Part shown: positions 34,434 through 43,652 of the stretch, piece after piece
Layout: every line of letters starts with the position of its first letter
Numbering within the stretch: the stretch's first letter is position 1
DNA from: CAVWQV01 sp963757115
GTDB lineage: Bacteria > Pseudomonadota > Alphaproteobacteria > Acetobacterales > Acetobacteraceae
NCBI GenBank assembly: GCA_963757115.1
Contig: CAVWQV010000001.1
Coordinates: forward strand, 558,001-622,000
DNA length: 64,000 bases
Direction of reading: 5' to 3'
Notes under the pieces: model-generated
What the model was told of the DNA's origin: nothing
What the model saw: the letters and a program-made list of their open reading frames with translations, nothing else
Database searches by the model: none
Position numbers and translations under genes: made by a program

Positions 34434-34669
34434 TCGTCGTACAGCTCGTCTCGCGTCCAGCGCCCGATGTCGGTGACAGGCTGTGATTGCAGCCGTGCCA
34501 TCAATCGGTCGAAAGCGGCGGCTTTGTCTCGGTCCTCGGGCTGGACCGGGACGATGCGGGCCACGGGCCGTCCGTGCGCGGTTACGACAAAGCTCTCGCC
34601 CTCACGCACCGAGCGGAGGATTTGTGAGAAGTGCCGGTTGGCCTCGACGGCCGAAACTGACTTGTCCAT
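34430..34669 (-). CDS. Antitoxin of the Phd/YefM family
   Basis: This 79-residue protein begins MDKSVSAVEANRHFSQILRS, the Phd/YefM DNA-binding fold, followed by VREGESFVVTAHGRPVARIVP and a C-terminal toxin-neutralising helix. ATG 34669 is chosen because the conserved domain starts there; a frame beginning at 34840 would add unrelated residues antisense to rarA. The stop overlaps the toxin start by four bases, so the pair is a type II toxin-antitoxin operon, probably autoregulated. Confidence 0.82.
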   Translation of the reverse strand: MDKSVSAVEANRHFSQILRSVREGESFVVTAHGRPVARIVPVQPEDRDKAAAFDRLMARLQSQPVTDIGRWTRDELYDE

Positions 34670-34717
34670 GCAGGGCCTGGTAGTGACTTTCACTACATTT
34701 AGCATCATATCGGGCTG

Positions 34718-36040
34718 ATGGAAGACTTGTTCGGCCCCGAGGCAGCGGTGGCGGCCCCGACGGAATCCGGGGCGAGCGGGCGCCCGCTCGCCGATCGTTT
34801 GCGTCCTGCAACGCTCGACGAGGTGGTTGGTCAGGACCACCTGCTCGGCCCCGATGGCGTGCTGACGCGGATGCTGGCTCGCGGCTCGCTTGCGTCACTC
34901 GTGTTATGGGGGCCGCCGGGCGTCGGCAAGACGACCATCGCCCGACTACTCGCTGCTCGCGCCGGGCTGCATTTCACCCAGCTCTCCGCGGTATTCTCCG
35001 GCGTGGCCGATCTCAAGCGGGCGTTCGACGAAGCGGCGAAGCGGCGTCGCGCAGGGCAGGGCACCTTGCTGTTCGTCGACGAAATCCACCGCTTCAACCG
35101 CGCCCAGCAGGACGGCTTCCTTCCGGTGGTTGAGAACGGCACCGTCACCCTGGTCGGCGCGACAACGGAGAACCCGTCGTTCGCGCTCAACGGCGCATTG
35201 CTATCGCGCTGCCAGGTGCTCGTGCTGCGGCGGCTCGACGATACCTCGCTGGAGCTGATCTTGGCGCGCATTGAGGCCGCGGCCGGTGTGCTGCCGGTGG
35301 ACGACGCCGCGCGAGCGGCATTGCGCGCCATGGCCGACGGTGACGGGCGCTATCTCATCAACATGGCCGAGCAGATCCTGGCGCTCCCGCCGGACACGCC
35401 GGCGCTTGACCCGCAGGCGCTCACCGCCTTGCTGGCGCGGCGGGCCGCGCTCTACGACAAGGACCGCGAGGAGCACTACAATCTCATCTCCGCGCTGCAT
35501 AAATCGCTGCGCGGCTCGGACTCGGACGCCGCCCTCTATTGGTTCGCGCGGATGCTGAACGGCGGCGAGGACCCGCGCTACATCGCCCGCCGACTGGTGC
35601 GCTTCGCCGCCGAGGATGTCGGGATGGCCGACCCTCAGGCATTGCCTCAGGCACTCGCGGCGTGGGAAGCCTACGAGCGGCTCGGGAGCCCGGAAGGCGA
35701 ACTGGCGATCGCGCAAGCCGTCGTTTACCTCGGCACCGCGCCGAAATCGAACGCGCTCTACACCGCCTACGGCGCGGCGCGGGGAGCCGCCAAATCCACC
35801 GGGAGCCTGATGCCGCCGGCGCACATCCTCAACGCACCCACCAAGCTGATGAAGCAGCTCGGCTACGGCGCAGGCTATGCCTACGACCACGCGACCGACG
35901 ACGCTTTCTCCGGTCAAAATTACTTCCCGGATGGAATGGAGCGTCAGGAGTTTTATCGCCCTGTCGGGCGCGGTTTCGAACAGGAGATCGGGGAACGCCT
36001 CACCGCGTGGGCGCGGCTGCGGGCCGAACGCGCGACGTGA
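34718..36040 (+). CDS. rarA: Replication-associated recombination AAA+ ATPase RarA (MgsA)
   Basis: RarA acts at stalled replication forks. The 440-residue protein has Walker A GPPGVGKT (residues 65-72), Walker B VDEIHRFN (Asp121/Glu122) and sensor GATTENPSF. The C-terminal tetramerisation region has SLRGSDSDAALYW and the LGYGAGYAYDH segment typical of the family. Its stop overlaps the GTG of the pseudouridine synthase by four bases. Confidence 0.96.
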   Translation: MEDLFGPEAAVAAPTESGASGRPLADRLRPATLDEVVGQDHLLGPDGVLTRMLARGSLASLVLWGPPGVGKTTIARLLAARAGLHFTQLSAVFSGVADLKRAFDEAAKRRRAGQGTLLFVDEIHRFNRAQQDGFLPVVENGTVTLVGATTENPSFALNGALLSRCQVLVLRRLDDTSLELILARIEAAAGVLPVDDAARAALRAMADGDGRYLINMAEQILALPPDTPALDPQALTALLARRAALYDKDREEHYNLISALHKSLRGSDSDAALYWFARMLNGGEDPRYIARRLVRFAAEDVGMADPQALPQALAAWEAYERLGSPEGELAIAQAVVYLGTAPKSNALYTAYGAARGAAKSTGSLMPPAHILNAPTKLMKQLGYGAGYAYDHATDDAFSGQNYFPDGMERQEFYRPVGRGFEQEIGERLTAWARLRAERAT

Positions 36041-37035
36041 GCGTCGAAACGCGCAGCGTCGGCGCCGACGAGGAAGACATCCGGCTCGATCGCTGGTTCC
36101 GCCGCCACTATCCCGCCGTGACGCAAGGCGCGATCCAGAAGCTTTGCCGGACCGGGCAGGTCCGGGTCGACGGAAAGCGGGTGGAGGCGGCGACCCGGCT
36201 TGCGCCCGGGCAAGCGGTGCGGGTGCCGCCGCTCCCCGACGTGGCGGCGCCTGCACCGCGCCAGACGCTGCCGCTCGACGCCGGCGAGCGGGCCGACCTC
36301 GAGCGGCTGGTCCTGTACCGCGACGATACGATGTTGGTGCTGAACAAGCCGCATGGGCTGCCCGTTCAGGGTGGGCCGGGGATCACCCGCCATCTCGACG
36401 CGATGCTCGACGCCCTCCGTTTCGGCGCCGATCGCCCGCGCCTGGTGCACCGTCTCGACCGCGACACGTCCGGCGTCCTGGTGCTGGCCCGGTCTCCCGG
36501 CAGCGCCGCCAAGCTCGCTGCGGCATTCCGTGGCCGCGACGTGGAGAAGCTGTATTGGGCTGTCGTCACCGGCCGCCCGGAACCCGAGCAGGGCCGCATC
36601 GATCTTCCGCTGAAGCGGGCGGGCAGCGCGCGTGGCGAACGCACGCTCGCCGCCGAGCGCGACGATCCCGAAGCAGCGCGGGCCATCACCGACTACAGCA
36701 CGCTCGACAGCGCGGCCCGCAAGCTCGCCTGGGTGGAACTCAGGCCGATCACCGGCCGGACGCATCAACTGCGGGTGCATTGCGCGGCCCTGCGCACTCC
36801 CATCCTCGGCGATGCGAAATACCACGAGCCGGACCAGAACAATGCTTTTTCGGCGCTGATCGCGGGCTTGTCCGACAAGCTGCACCTCCACGCGCGGGCG
36901 ATCCGGTTGCCGCATCCCATGGGCGGAACGGTGATGGTGGAGGCCGACCTCCCGCCCCATATGCGCGAAACCTTTAAGCTGCTGGGCTTCAAGGCTCCGG
37001 CGGCCCGCGCGCCGGTTCGTGAGCGGCGCGCCTGA
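36037..37035 (+). CDS. RluC/RluD-type 23S rRNA pseudouridine synthase
   Basis: This enzyme isomerises uridines in RNA. GTG 36037 overlaps the rarA stop and gives 332 residues. An S4 RNA-binding domain spans about residues 13-70. The catalytic domain has the HRLDRDTSGVLVLAR motif with catalytic Asp141, then GRTHQLRVHCA. It is most like RluC, but the exact target uridines cannot be read from the sequence. Confidence 0.92.
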   Translation: MSVETRSVGADEEDIRLDRWFRRHYPAVTQGAIQKLCRTGQVRVDGKRVEAATRLAPGQAVRVPPLPDVAAPAPRQTLPLDAGERADLERLVLYRDDTMLVLNKPHGLPVQGGPGITRHLDAMLDALRFGADRPRLVHRLDRDTSGVLVLARSPGSAAKLAAAFRGRDVEKLYWAVVTGRPEPEQGRIDLPLKRAGSARGERTLAAERDDPEAARAITDYSTLDSAARKLAWVELRPITGRTHQLRVHCAALRTPILGDAKYHEPDQNNAFSALIAGLSDKLHLHARAIRLPHPMGGTVMVEADLPPHMRETFKLLGFKAPAARAPVRERRA

Positions 37036-37051
37036 TCGCAAAGGGGGCCGA

Positions 37052-39367
37052 ATGTCGGACAGGCAAGGGCGACGGCGCGGGCGCGGTCTGCGTTGGGCGT
37101 TGATCGCGTTAGCGATCGTCATTCCTGTCCCGCTCATCGGCTTTGCGGTCTTCGCGCTCACCTTCGACCCGGACAGCGTCAAGCCGCGTATCGAGCAGGC
37201 GGTCAAGCGCGCGACGGGGCGCGATCTCGCGCTCAATGGGCCGCTCGGCCTCAAACTGTCTCTCTGGCCGACATTGGAAGCGCGCGACGTGGCACTGGCC
37301 AACGTGGCTGGCGGCTCGCGCCCTCAGATGGTGACTTTGCAGCGATTGGAGGCGCAGGTCGCGCTGTTGCCGTTGCTGCATCGGTCCATCGAGGTCGAGC
37401 GGCTGGTACTGGTCGACCCCGACATCCTGCTCGAGACCGACGCGCAAGGCCGGCCCAATTGGCGCTTCGGCCCCGAAGTGCCGAGCGAGGCCTTGCCGCA
37501 GGCAGAGCCGCACGTCCCTGCCGCTCCCTTGGCCGTCGCGGTGCGGCAGGTAACGGTGGAGGGAGGCAGGCTCACATGGCACGACGGGCGGACTGGGCGC
37601 ACCGTCGCGGTCGATCTCGCAGATGCTTCGCTGCGCGCGGACGGGACCGACGGGCCGATCAACTTAGCGCTGCACGCCGCCTATGCTGGCGCGCCGTTCA
37701 CACTGACGGGGGAAACGGGCTCGCTTGCCCGGTTCCGTGACCCCCAAGCGACGACGCCCTGGCCCGTGCGGTTGTCGCTCGGGGCCGCGAACTCCACGCT
37801 GAACCTGGACGGCGCATTGTCGCATCCCCAAGAGGGCCGCGGCTTTCGTTTCAAGCTGGACGGCGTTGTCCCCGACCTCGCCGCTTTGTCCGCGCTGTCC
37901 CCGACCACGCCCTTGCCGCCGCTGCGTGACGTCCGGTTCTCGGGCGAGGTGGCCGATGCCGGGGGGGCACCGGCAGTGAGCGGCTTGACCCTGCGGGCGG
38001 GTGCGTCCGATCTCGCCCGGTTCGTCCCGGGTCTCCGCCTGCAATCGTTGCAGGCCGACATGGCTCGCGAAGGCGAGCCGGTTCGCTTCGCCGCGAGCGG
38101 CGCGTTGCGGGAGGCGGCGTTCACTGTGTCCGGATCGCTGGCGCGCGAGGGTGCAACGGGCGCGACGGTGCGCGACCTCGCCCTAACGACGCCCGCGGGC
38201 GCGATCGCGGGCGAGATCGCCGCGGGCTGGGGCGGCCGCCCCACGCTTCATGCGACCCTTACTTCACAGCGTCTCGACGGCGACGCGCTGCAAGCGGCGC
38301 TGCGGCCGCCACCGCCGCCCGCTCCGGCGGCGAGCCCACCGGCAGCCGGGAGCTCGCCGGCACCCGCCGCGCCGACGGCCGCCACGCGGAACAAGCGCGT
38401 GTTCTCAGACCGGCCGATCCCGTTCGCGCTGCTGCGCGAGGCCGATGCCGATCTTCACTTGTCGGCCGCGACCGTCCGCTCCGGCGGCCAGGACTACCAC
38501 GACCTCGCCGGTCACCTTGTGCTGTTGAACGGGCGACTGAACGTTGATCCGATCGGAGGTCGGCTTCCTGCCGGCCGGCTTGATGGGCGTGTGGCTGTGG
38601 ACGCCACCGGGCCTGACGCGGCCGTCGCGCTGACGCTGCGCGGCCCCGGCTTGCAGATCGCTCCGCTGCTTGCGTTGCTCAAGCTGCCCGCTGGGGCACG
38701 CGGCGCGGCAGACATCGACGCTGACCTGCGCGGCACCGGCAACTCGCCGCACGCGCTCGCGGCTTCCGCCGATGGGCATCTCGGGATTGCCGGGGTCAAC
38801 GGCGAGATCGACAACCAGCTGCTTTCCGCGACGCTCGGGCAGGTGCTGCAACATGCGCGCCTACCAGACATCACGGCGCATCCTGGCAGTTTGCCGGTGC
38901 GCTGCTTCGCCGTGCGGTTGGACGCGCAGACCGGTGTAGCCAGCGTACGCGCGTTGCTGCTGGACACCAGCCTCTTCTACTTGGAGGGCAGCGGGTCGAT
39001 TAATCTTGCCGATGAAACTCTGGCCATGCGGCTTCGCCCGCTGGCGCGGCTCGGCGGCACCGGCGTGATTGTCCCGCTGCGCCTCAGCGGAGGCCTCCGC
39101 GCACCCAAGGTGGAGGTGGACGCGGCGGGTGCCGCGGGCGAGGCCGCCGGGATCGCGGCCCAAGCCGCGCGCTCGCCGCAGCTGGGCGTCATCATCGGCG
39201 CGCTGGGCGGTGACAATATGGTTCCTGGGAGTGGGGCGGAAGATTGCGGGCACCAACTGGCCATTGCGCGCGGCGGCTTGCCCGGCCCGGCGCCGACGGC
39301 TGCGCCGGCCCCGGCGCCGAGCAAGCCGCCGAAACCGGCCGATTTGCTTCGCCAGCTTCTGCGCTAA
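37052..39367 (+). CDS. AsmA-family inner-membrane-anchored protein
   Basis: This 771-residue protein has one N-terminal membrane segment (about residues 15-38, LRWALIALAIVIPVPLIGFA) and a large periplasmic part. The N-terminal AsmA signature VKRATGRDLALNGPLGLKLS and the C-terminal DLRGTGNSPHALAASADGHL are present. AsmA-like proteins are implicated in lipid transport to the outer membrane. ATG 37052, preceded by AAGGGGG, is chosen over an upstream GTG that overlaps the previous gene. A Pro/Ala-rich linker lies near residues 420-450. Confidence 0.88.
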   Translation: MSDRQGRRRGRGLRWALIALAIVIPVPLIGFAVFALTFDPDSVKPRIEQAVKRATGRDLALNGPLGLKLSLWPTLEARDVALANVAGGSRPQMVTLQRLEAQVALLPLLHRSIEVERLVLVDPDILLETDAQGRPNWRFGPEVPSEALPQAEPHVPAAPLAVAVRQVTVEGGRLTWHDGRTGRTVAVDLADASLRADGTDGPINLALHAAYAGAPFTLTGETGSLARFRDPQATTPWPVRLSLGAANSTLNLDGALSHPQEGRGFRFKLDGVVPDLAALSALSPTTPLPPLRDVRFSGEVADAGGAPAVSGLTLRAGASDLARFVPGLRLQSLQADMAREGEPVRFAASGALREAAFTVSGSLAREGATGATVRDLALTTPAGAIAGEIAAGWGGRPTLHATLTSQRLDGDALQAALRPPPPPAPAASPPAAGSSPAPAAPTAATRNKRVFSDRPIPFALLREADADLHLSAATVRSGGQDYHDLAGHLVLLNGRLNVDPIGGRLPAGRLDGRVAVDATGPDAAVALTLRGPGLQIAPLLALLKLPAGARGAADIDADLRGTGNSPHALAASADGHLGIAGVNGEIDNQLLSATLGQVLQHARLPDITAHPGSLPVRCFAVRLDAQTGVASVRALLLDTSLFYLEGSGSINLADETLAMRLRPLARLGGTGVIVPLRLSGGLRAPKVEVDAAGAAGEAAGIAAQAARSPQLGVIIGALGGDNMVPGSGAEDCGHQLAIARGGLPGPAPTAAPAPAPSKPPKPADLLRQLLR

Positions 39368-39386
39368 TCTGCCCTGGGGAACGCAC

Positions 39387-40094
39387 GTGAAGCGGTTCTG
39401 GGACCAAGCGACCGTCGCCGAAACCGAAGGCGGGTTTGCGATTCTGCTGGACGGCCGGCCCATGCACCTGCCGGGCGGGGCGACGCTCTACGTAGCGGGC
39501 GAACCGCTCGCTCGCGCGATCGCGGCGGAGTGGCAGACGGCAGGTCGTGGCAAAGACCGGGAGATGTCGTTCGCCGACACACCGCTCACGCGGCTCGCCG
39601 GCACCGCCCAGGAGCGCATTGCCCCCGATCCCCGGCCGACGGTCGCGGCGCTGGCGCGCTACGCCGAGGCCGATCTGCTCTGCTATCGCACGGAACACCC
39701 TCCCGCGCTCGCCGAGCGCCAGACCTGTGCGTGGCAGCCGTGGCTCGATTGGGCTGCACGTAGCTATGACGCGCCGCTCAAGGTCACGAGCGGGATCATC
39801 CGGGTGCCACAGGAACCATCCGCTGTTGGCGCGCTGCGCCGGGCATTGGAGTTGAAGGATGCCGCGGTTCTGGCTGGTCTCGGCGTCGCGGTTCCGGCGC
39901 TTGGCAGCCTGGTGCTCGGGCTCGCCTTAGCGGACGGCCGGCTCGAGGCGGCAACGGCCCATGCGCTCGCGGCACTCGAGGAGTTGTTCCAGGCCGAGCT
40001 TTGGGGCACCGACCCGGAAGCGGAGCGGCGCCTCGCTTCAGTGGCGGCCGACATCGAGGCCGCGGATCGCTTTATGCGGCTCTCGCGGGGATGA
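39387..40094 (+). CDS. ATP12-family F1-ATPase assembly chaperone
   Basis: ATP12 binds the F1 alpha subunit during ATP-synthase assembly and is shared by mitochondria and alphaproteobacteria. GTG 39387 gives 235 residues starting VKRFWDQATV. Family hallmarks include LLDGRPMHLPGGATL, DTPLTRLAGTAQ and LLCYRTEHPPALAERQ. Its stop overlaps the acylphosphatase ATG by four bases. Confidence 0.93.
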   Translation: MKRFWDQATVAETEGGFAILLDGRPMHLPGGATLYVAGEPLARAIAAEWQTAGRGKDREMSFADTPLTRLAGTAQERIAPDPRPTVAALARYAEADLLCYRTEHPPALAERQTCAWQPWLDWAARSYDAPLKVTSGIIRVPQEPSAVGALRRALELKDAAVLAGLGVAVPALGSLVLGLALADGRLEAATAHALAALEELFQAELWGTDPEAERRLASVAADIEAADRFMRLSRG

Positions 40095-40366
40095 GTGCCA
40101 AGCGCATCGTGATCGGTGGGCGCGTGCAGCGGGTCGGCTTTCGCCAATGGATGGCGGAGCAAGCCGATCGGTTGGGCGTCTCCGGCTGGGTGCGCAATCG
40201 CGCGGACGGCACCGTGGAGGCGGTGCTCGCCGGCGATCCGGCGGCTGTCGAGGAGTTGGTCCGCCGGTGCCGGCGCGGCCCGCGCCAGGCTACGGTCGAC
40301 AGCATCGACGAGGATCTGGTCGACCCGCCGACCGAGCCCGGTTTCCGGCAGGTGCCGGATGCTTGA
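40091..40366 (+). CDS. acyP: Acylphosphatase
   Basis: This enzyme hydrolyses acyl phosphates. The 91-residue protein has the substrate loop GRVQRVGFRQWM with the catalytic Arg, and the following GVSGWVRNRADGTVEA with the catalytic Asn. It overlaps the ATP12 gene by four bases, so the pair is probably co-translated. Confidence 0.93.
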   Translation: MSAKRIVIGGRVQRVGFRQWMAEQADRLGVSGWVRNRADGTVEAVLAGDPAAVEELVRRCRRGPRQATVDSIDEDLVDPPTEPGFRQVPDA

Positions 40367-40393
40367 AGGCGGCCTTACGATGGGTGTGCGGCA

Positions 40394-40828
40394 ATGAGCG
40401 ATCCGTTCGATTTGCAGCGTTTTGTCCAGGCGCAGGCGCCCGTCATCGACGACGCGCGCCGTGAGTTGCGCGCCGGCCGAAAGACGAGCCATTGGATGTG
40501 GTTTGTGTTTCCGCAGATCGCCGGATTGGGCCGAAGCGAGACGGCGCGACGCTTTGCTCTCGCGTCACGACAAGAGGCGACGGCCTATTTTGCGCATGAT
40601 GTGCTTGGCCCGCGGCTGGTCGAGTGCACAAAGCTCGTGCTGGGCCACGAGGGACGCTCCTCTGTCGAGGCGATCTTCGGATATCCGGACTACCTCAAGT
40701 TCCAGTCCTGCATGACGCTCTTCGCCCGCTGCTCGGTGGGGGAAGGCGCGTTCGAGGCCGCGCTTCGGGCGTTCTTTGCCGGACAGGGCGACGAAGGTAC
40801 CCTGGCCCGGCTTGCCGCCGGTTCATAG
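40394..40828 (+). CDS. DUF1810 family protein
   Basis: This 144-residue cytoplasmic protein matches DUF1810: it opens DPFDLQRFVQAQAP, contains GRKTSHWMWFVFPQIAGLG and the later IFGYPDYLKFQSCMTLF. The molecular function is not established. It is the last gene of the rightward block and converges on the permease gene 11 bases away. Confidence 0.88.
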   Translation: MSDPFDLQRFVQAQAPVIDDARRELRAGRKTSHWMWFVFPQIAGLGRSETARRFALASRQEATAYFAHDVLGPRLVECTKLVLGHEGRSSVEAIFGYPDYLKFQSCMTLFARCSVGEGAFEAALRAFFAGQGDEGTLARLAAGS

Positions 40829-40839
40829 CTGCATCTCCG

Positions 40840-42304
40840 TCACGTTGTTACGGTTTCGGGATGACGCAGCACGGAGTGGCTCCGCCCGTAGAGGAAATAG
40901 ACTGCCAGACCCAGGACAAGCCAGATGACGAGGCGAAGCCAGGTCGCGAGCGGCAGGCCGCTCATCAGCAGCAGGCAGCACACGATGCCGCAGAGCGGAA
41001 TCAGGGGCACGCCGGGAACGCGGAAAGGACGGAACGCCTCGGCGTCGCTGCGGCGGAGATACAGCACGGCGCCGCAAACGAGAACGAAGGCGAACAGCGT
41101 GCCTATGCTGACCATTTCGCCGAGCACGTGGATGGGCACCAGGGCGGCGACGACGGCGACCACCACGCCGATCAGGATCTGGCTGCGGTAGGGCGTTTGC
41201 AGTCGTGGATGAACCAGGGCGAACATGTGCGGCAGCAGCCCGTCGCGCGACATAGTGAAGAAGATGCGGCTCTGACCGTAGAGCAGGACCAGGATCACGG
41301 TCGTTAGTCCGGCCAACGCGCCGATCTTGACGACGATTGCGAACCAGACCAGCCCCAGGACGTCCACGCCGCGCGCGATCGGGTCGGCGACGTTCAGGTC
41401 CTTGTACGGGACTAGGCCGGTCAGCACCGCGGCTACCGCGACATACAGCACGGTGCAGATACAGAGCGATCCCAGGATGCCGATCGGCATGTCGCGTTGC
41501 GGACTTCGCGCTTCCTGTGCCGCCGTGGAAACCGCATCGAAGCCGATGAACGCGAAGAACACCACGGCCGCGCCACGCAGGATGCCGCTCAGGCCGAAAT
41601 GGCCGAACCGGCCGTCATTGGCGGGGTATGAAAGGGTGCCAGTTGGCGGTCGAGACGAAAAACGCGCCCGCCCCGATGAAGGCCAGCACCACTGCTACTT
41701 TCACGACTACCATGACATTGTTTAGCCGTGCCGATTCCCTGGTGCCGAGCACCAGCAAGGTGGTCAGCGCGGCGATGATGAGCGCGGCCGGGAGGTTGAA
41801 GAGGGCCGCGGTGGTGCTCCCGTCAGGCAAGGTGACGTACGCTTCCGGGCGCAGCCGCCAAGGTCGGCGGGATGGCTATTCCGAGGTTGCGCACATGCTT
41901 ACGGCATAGCCCGACCAGCCGACCGCGACCGTCGCAGCGCCCATCGCGTATTCAAGGATCAGGTCCCACCCGATCATCCAGGCGAACAGTTCGCCCAAGG
42001 TCGCGTAGGTGTACGTATAGCTGCTGCCACTGATCGGCAACATGGCGGCGAGTTCAGAGTAGCAGAGGCCGACGAAGCCGCACGCGATCCCGCCTACGAT
42101 GAAGGAGAGCACGATACTCGGGCCAGCGTATTGCGCCGCCGCGGTCCCGGTCAGCACGAATATACCGGCGCCGATGATGGCACCGATGCCCATTCCGGTG
42201 ATGCTGAACGCTCCGAGCGTCTTCGACAGCTTCGGCCCGTCGGCCTCACCGCTTCGGATGATATCGTCCAGCGGCTTGCGGGCCATCAGGCCTTGGTCAG
42301 TCAC
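40840..42304 (-). CDS. APC-family amino-acid permease, disrupted by at least three indels
   Basis: The pieces together make a normal APC-superfamily cationic amino-acid transporter. TGMGIGAIIGAGIFVLTGTAA marks the first helix, then GLCYSELAAMLPISGSSYTY, AALTTLLVLGTRESARLNN and FFAFIGFDAVSTAAQEARSP. A one-base deletion near 41893-41897 and a compensating insertion near 41835-41860 leave a TAG at 41876-41878. An extra G in the run 41623-41626 shifts the frame again; removing it restores NWHPFIPANDGRFG. Either GTG 42304 or ATG 42286 could be the start. It may be a decaying pseudogene or suffer the same sequence errors as rpoB. Confidence 0.8.
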
Positions 42305-42500
42305 ACCACGTCCCCCGATCGGTTCGCGGCTGCGCCGCAGTGCCGCTTGCCGCCGATATACGAAGCGTCCGACGACCGTGAACAGGCCAGGCTGCAAGGT
42401 CTGGAGTTGGATCAGCAAGGCTCGTGCCAAGCACCGGCTTGGCCTCCGGCTGCCTCAGCCTGGGAAGGCGCGCCGCCGGGGCGTTCGCCGGAGCTGCTTT

Positions 42501-43199
42501 TCAGGCGAACTTGAGGCGCGCCTTGGCGTATGACGCCCAGCGGATGATGCGGGGCAGATCCTTGGCCCAGGACTTGTCCCAAAGGTGCACCCCAAGCGTT
42601 TCAGGCCTGATAAGCTCCTCGCGGAACTCCTCACCCATTCCAACTGGGAAGAACACCGGCCACGGCAGAACGAACATGTCGCGCACCCGGACACCAGCCG
42701 AATTGTATTCGCGCAGCCCATGCCGACGGAGCAACCGCGTGATGAGCTTTGGCCCCGTGCCGGTGGGACGTTCCAAACCGAGCGGCACCCGTGGCATGGC
42801 GAGTACCTCGTTCACGGCCTCAGCGACGAACCAGTGCCCAGGTTCGGCACCGAACACGCCATTGCATACCCAATCTGTGGGGTGATTTTCCGATTGGAAA
42901 GGCCAGAAGCAGGGATAGTGCAGTAAGGAGTCCAGGGGCTTGCGGAGCTGAATGTCCGTGTCGAGGTATATGCCGCCGTGATCGCGGACGGCCATGAGAC
43001 GGACGATGTCGGCGACCTTGGACCAACGCTTTTCATTGTAGGCCCGCTGGATCACGGGATTGGAAAAGTCGATGTTCGCCTCGCTCCACCGAACGAGACG
43101 GTAGTCGGGATTTTTATCGGCCCAGCCATCGATCAGGCGAGCCTTGCTGGCTGGCAAGGGCCCGCCCACCCAGACGTAGTGAAGGATCTTTGAAATCAT
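42501..43199 (-). CDS. Glycosyltransferase of the DXD sugar-binding (OCH1/Gly_transf_sug) type
   Basis: This 232-residue protein begins MISKILHYVWVGGPLP and has VADIVRLMAVRDHGGIYLDTD, where Asp80 and Asp82 form the DxD nucleotide-sugar/metal motif. This matches the capsular-polysaccharide or mannosyltransferase OCH1-like family. No signal peptide is seen. The sugar donor and acceptor are unknown. It stands alone beside a broken permease and a divergent oxygenase gene, which suggests an accessory locus. Confidence 0.85.
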   Translation of the reverse strand: MISKILHYVWVGGPLPASKARLIDGWADKNPDYRLVRWSEANIDFSNPVIQRAYNEKRWSKVADIVRLMAVRDHGGIYLDTDIQLRKPLDSLLHYPCFWPFQSENHPTDWVCNGVFGAEPGHWFVAEAVNEVLAMPRVPLGLERPTGTGPKLITRLLRRHGLREYNSAGVRVRDMFVLPWPVFFPVGMGEEFREELIRPETLGVHLWDKSWAKDLPRIIRWASYAKARLKFA

Positions 43200-43652
43200 G
43201 CTGGCCTATCTGTGCGCGAGAGCAGCTGTGCAGCGACCCGAGCCGACGAAGGTCGGGACCCAGCCCCGTAACTAAATGCTCAACGCGCATCTGACTACAA
43301 CGCGCCGAGGATTTTTTTACCTGGGAAGCACCACGTTCGTCCAAATTTTATTCACATCTCCTTGCTAGTACGGCCTCGGTCGCACCGGTGTGTCTTACTC
43401 TTGGGTGCGATGCTGACTTCTGAGCTACCCCGCTTTGGCGGCAGAACGCACCGCGATGCGTTGCAATAAAGTTAACTGTTTACACGGTTTCTGTTCTCGA
43501 TTTCTTGATCCGTCCGGTTGTCGTCCGAAGCTGGAATGCAGCCAGGGAATAGCGATGCTATGTGGCGAGATTAGTCACTGCATCACCGGGATGCGAGAGA
43601 ACCGTATTTTGCCCGCGGATGCGCTTATCGGCGTATGTGTTTGGAGCTGGCG
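43200..43652 (+). other. AT-richer intergenic region between divergent genes
   Basis: About 450 bases separate the leftward glycosyltransferase from the rightward JmjC-like gene. The composition is visibly less GC-rich than the surroundings, and a T7 run lies near 43312-43318. I see no conserved gene or RNA. It presumably holds both promoters. Confidence 0.45.

Noticed and set aside
41876..41878. Premature stop in the APC permease as a selenocysteine site
   Set aside because: The codon is TAG, not TGA, and the surrounding stretch reads correctly in a shifted frame, which points to compensating indels.
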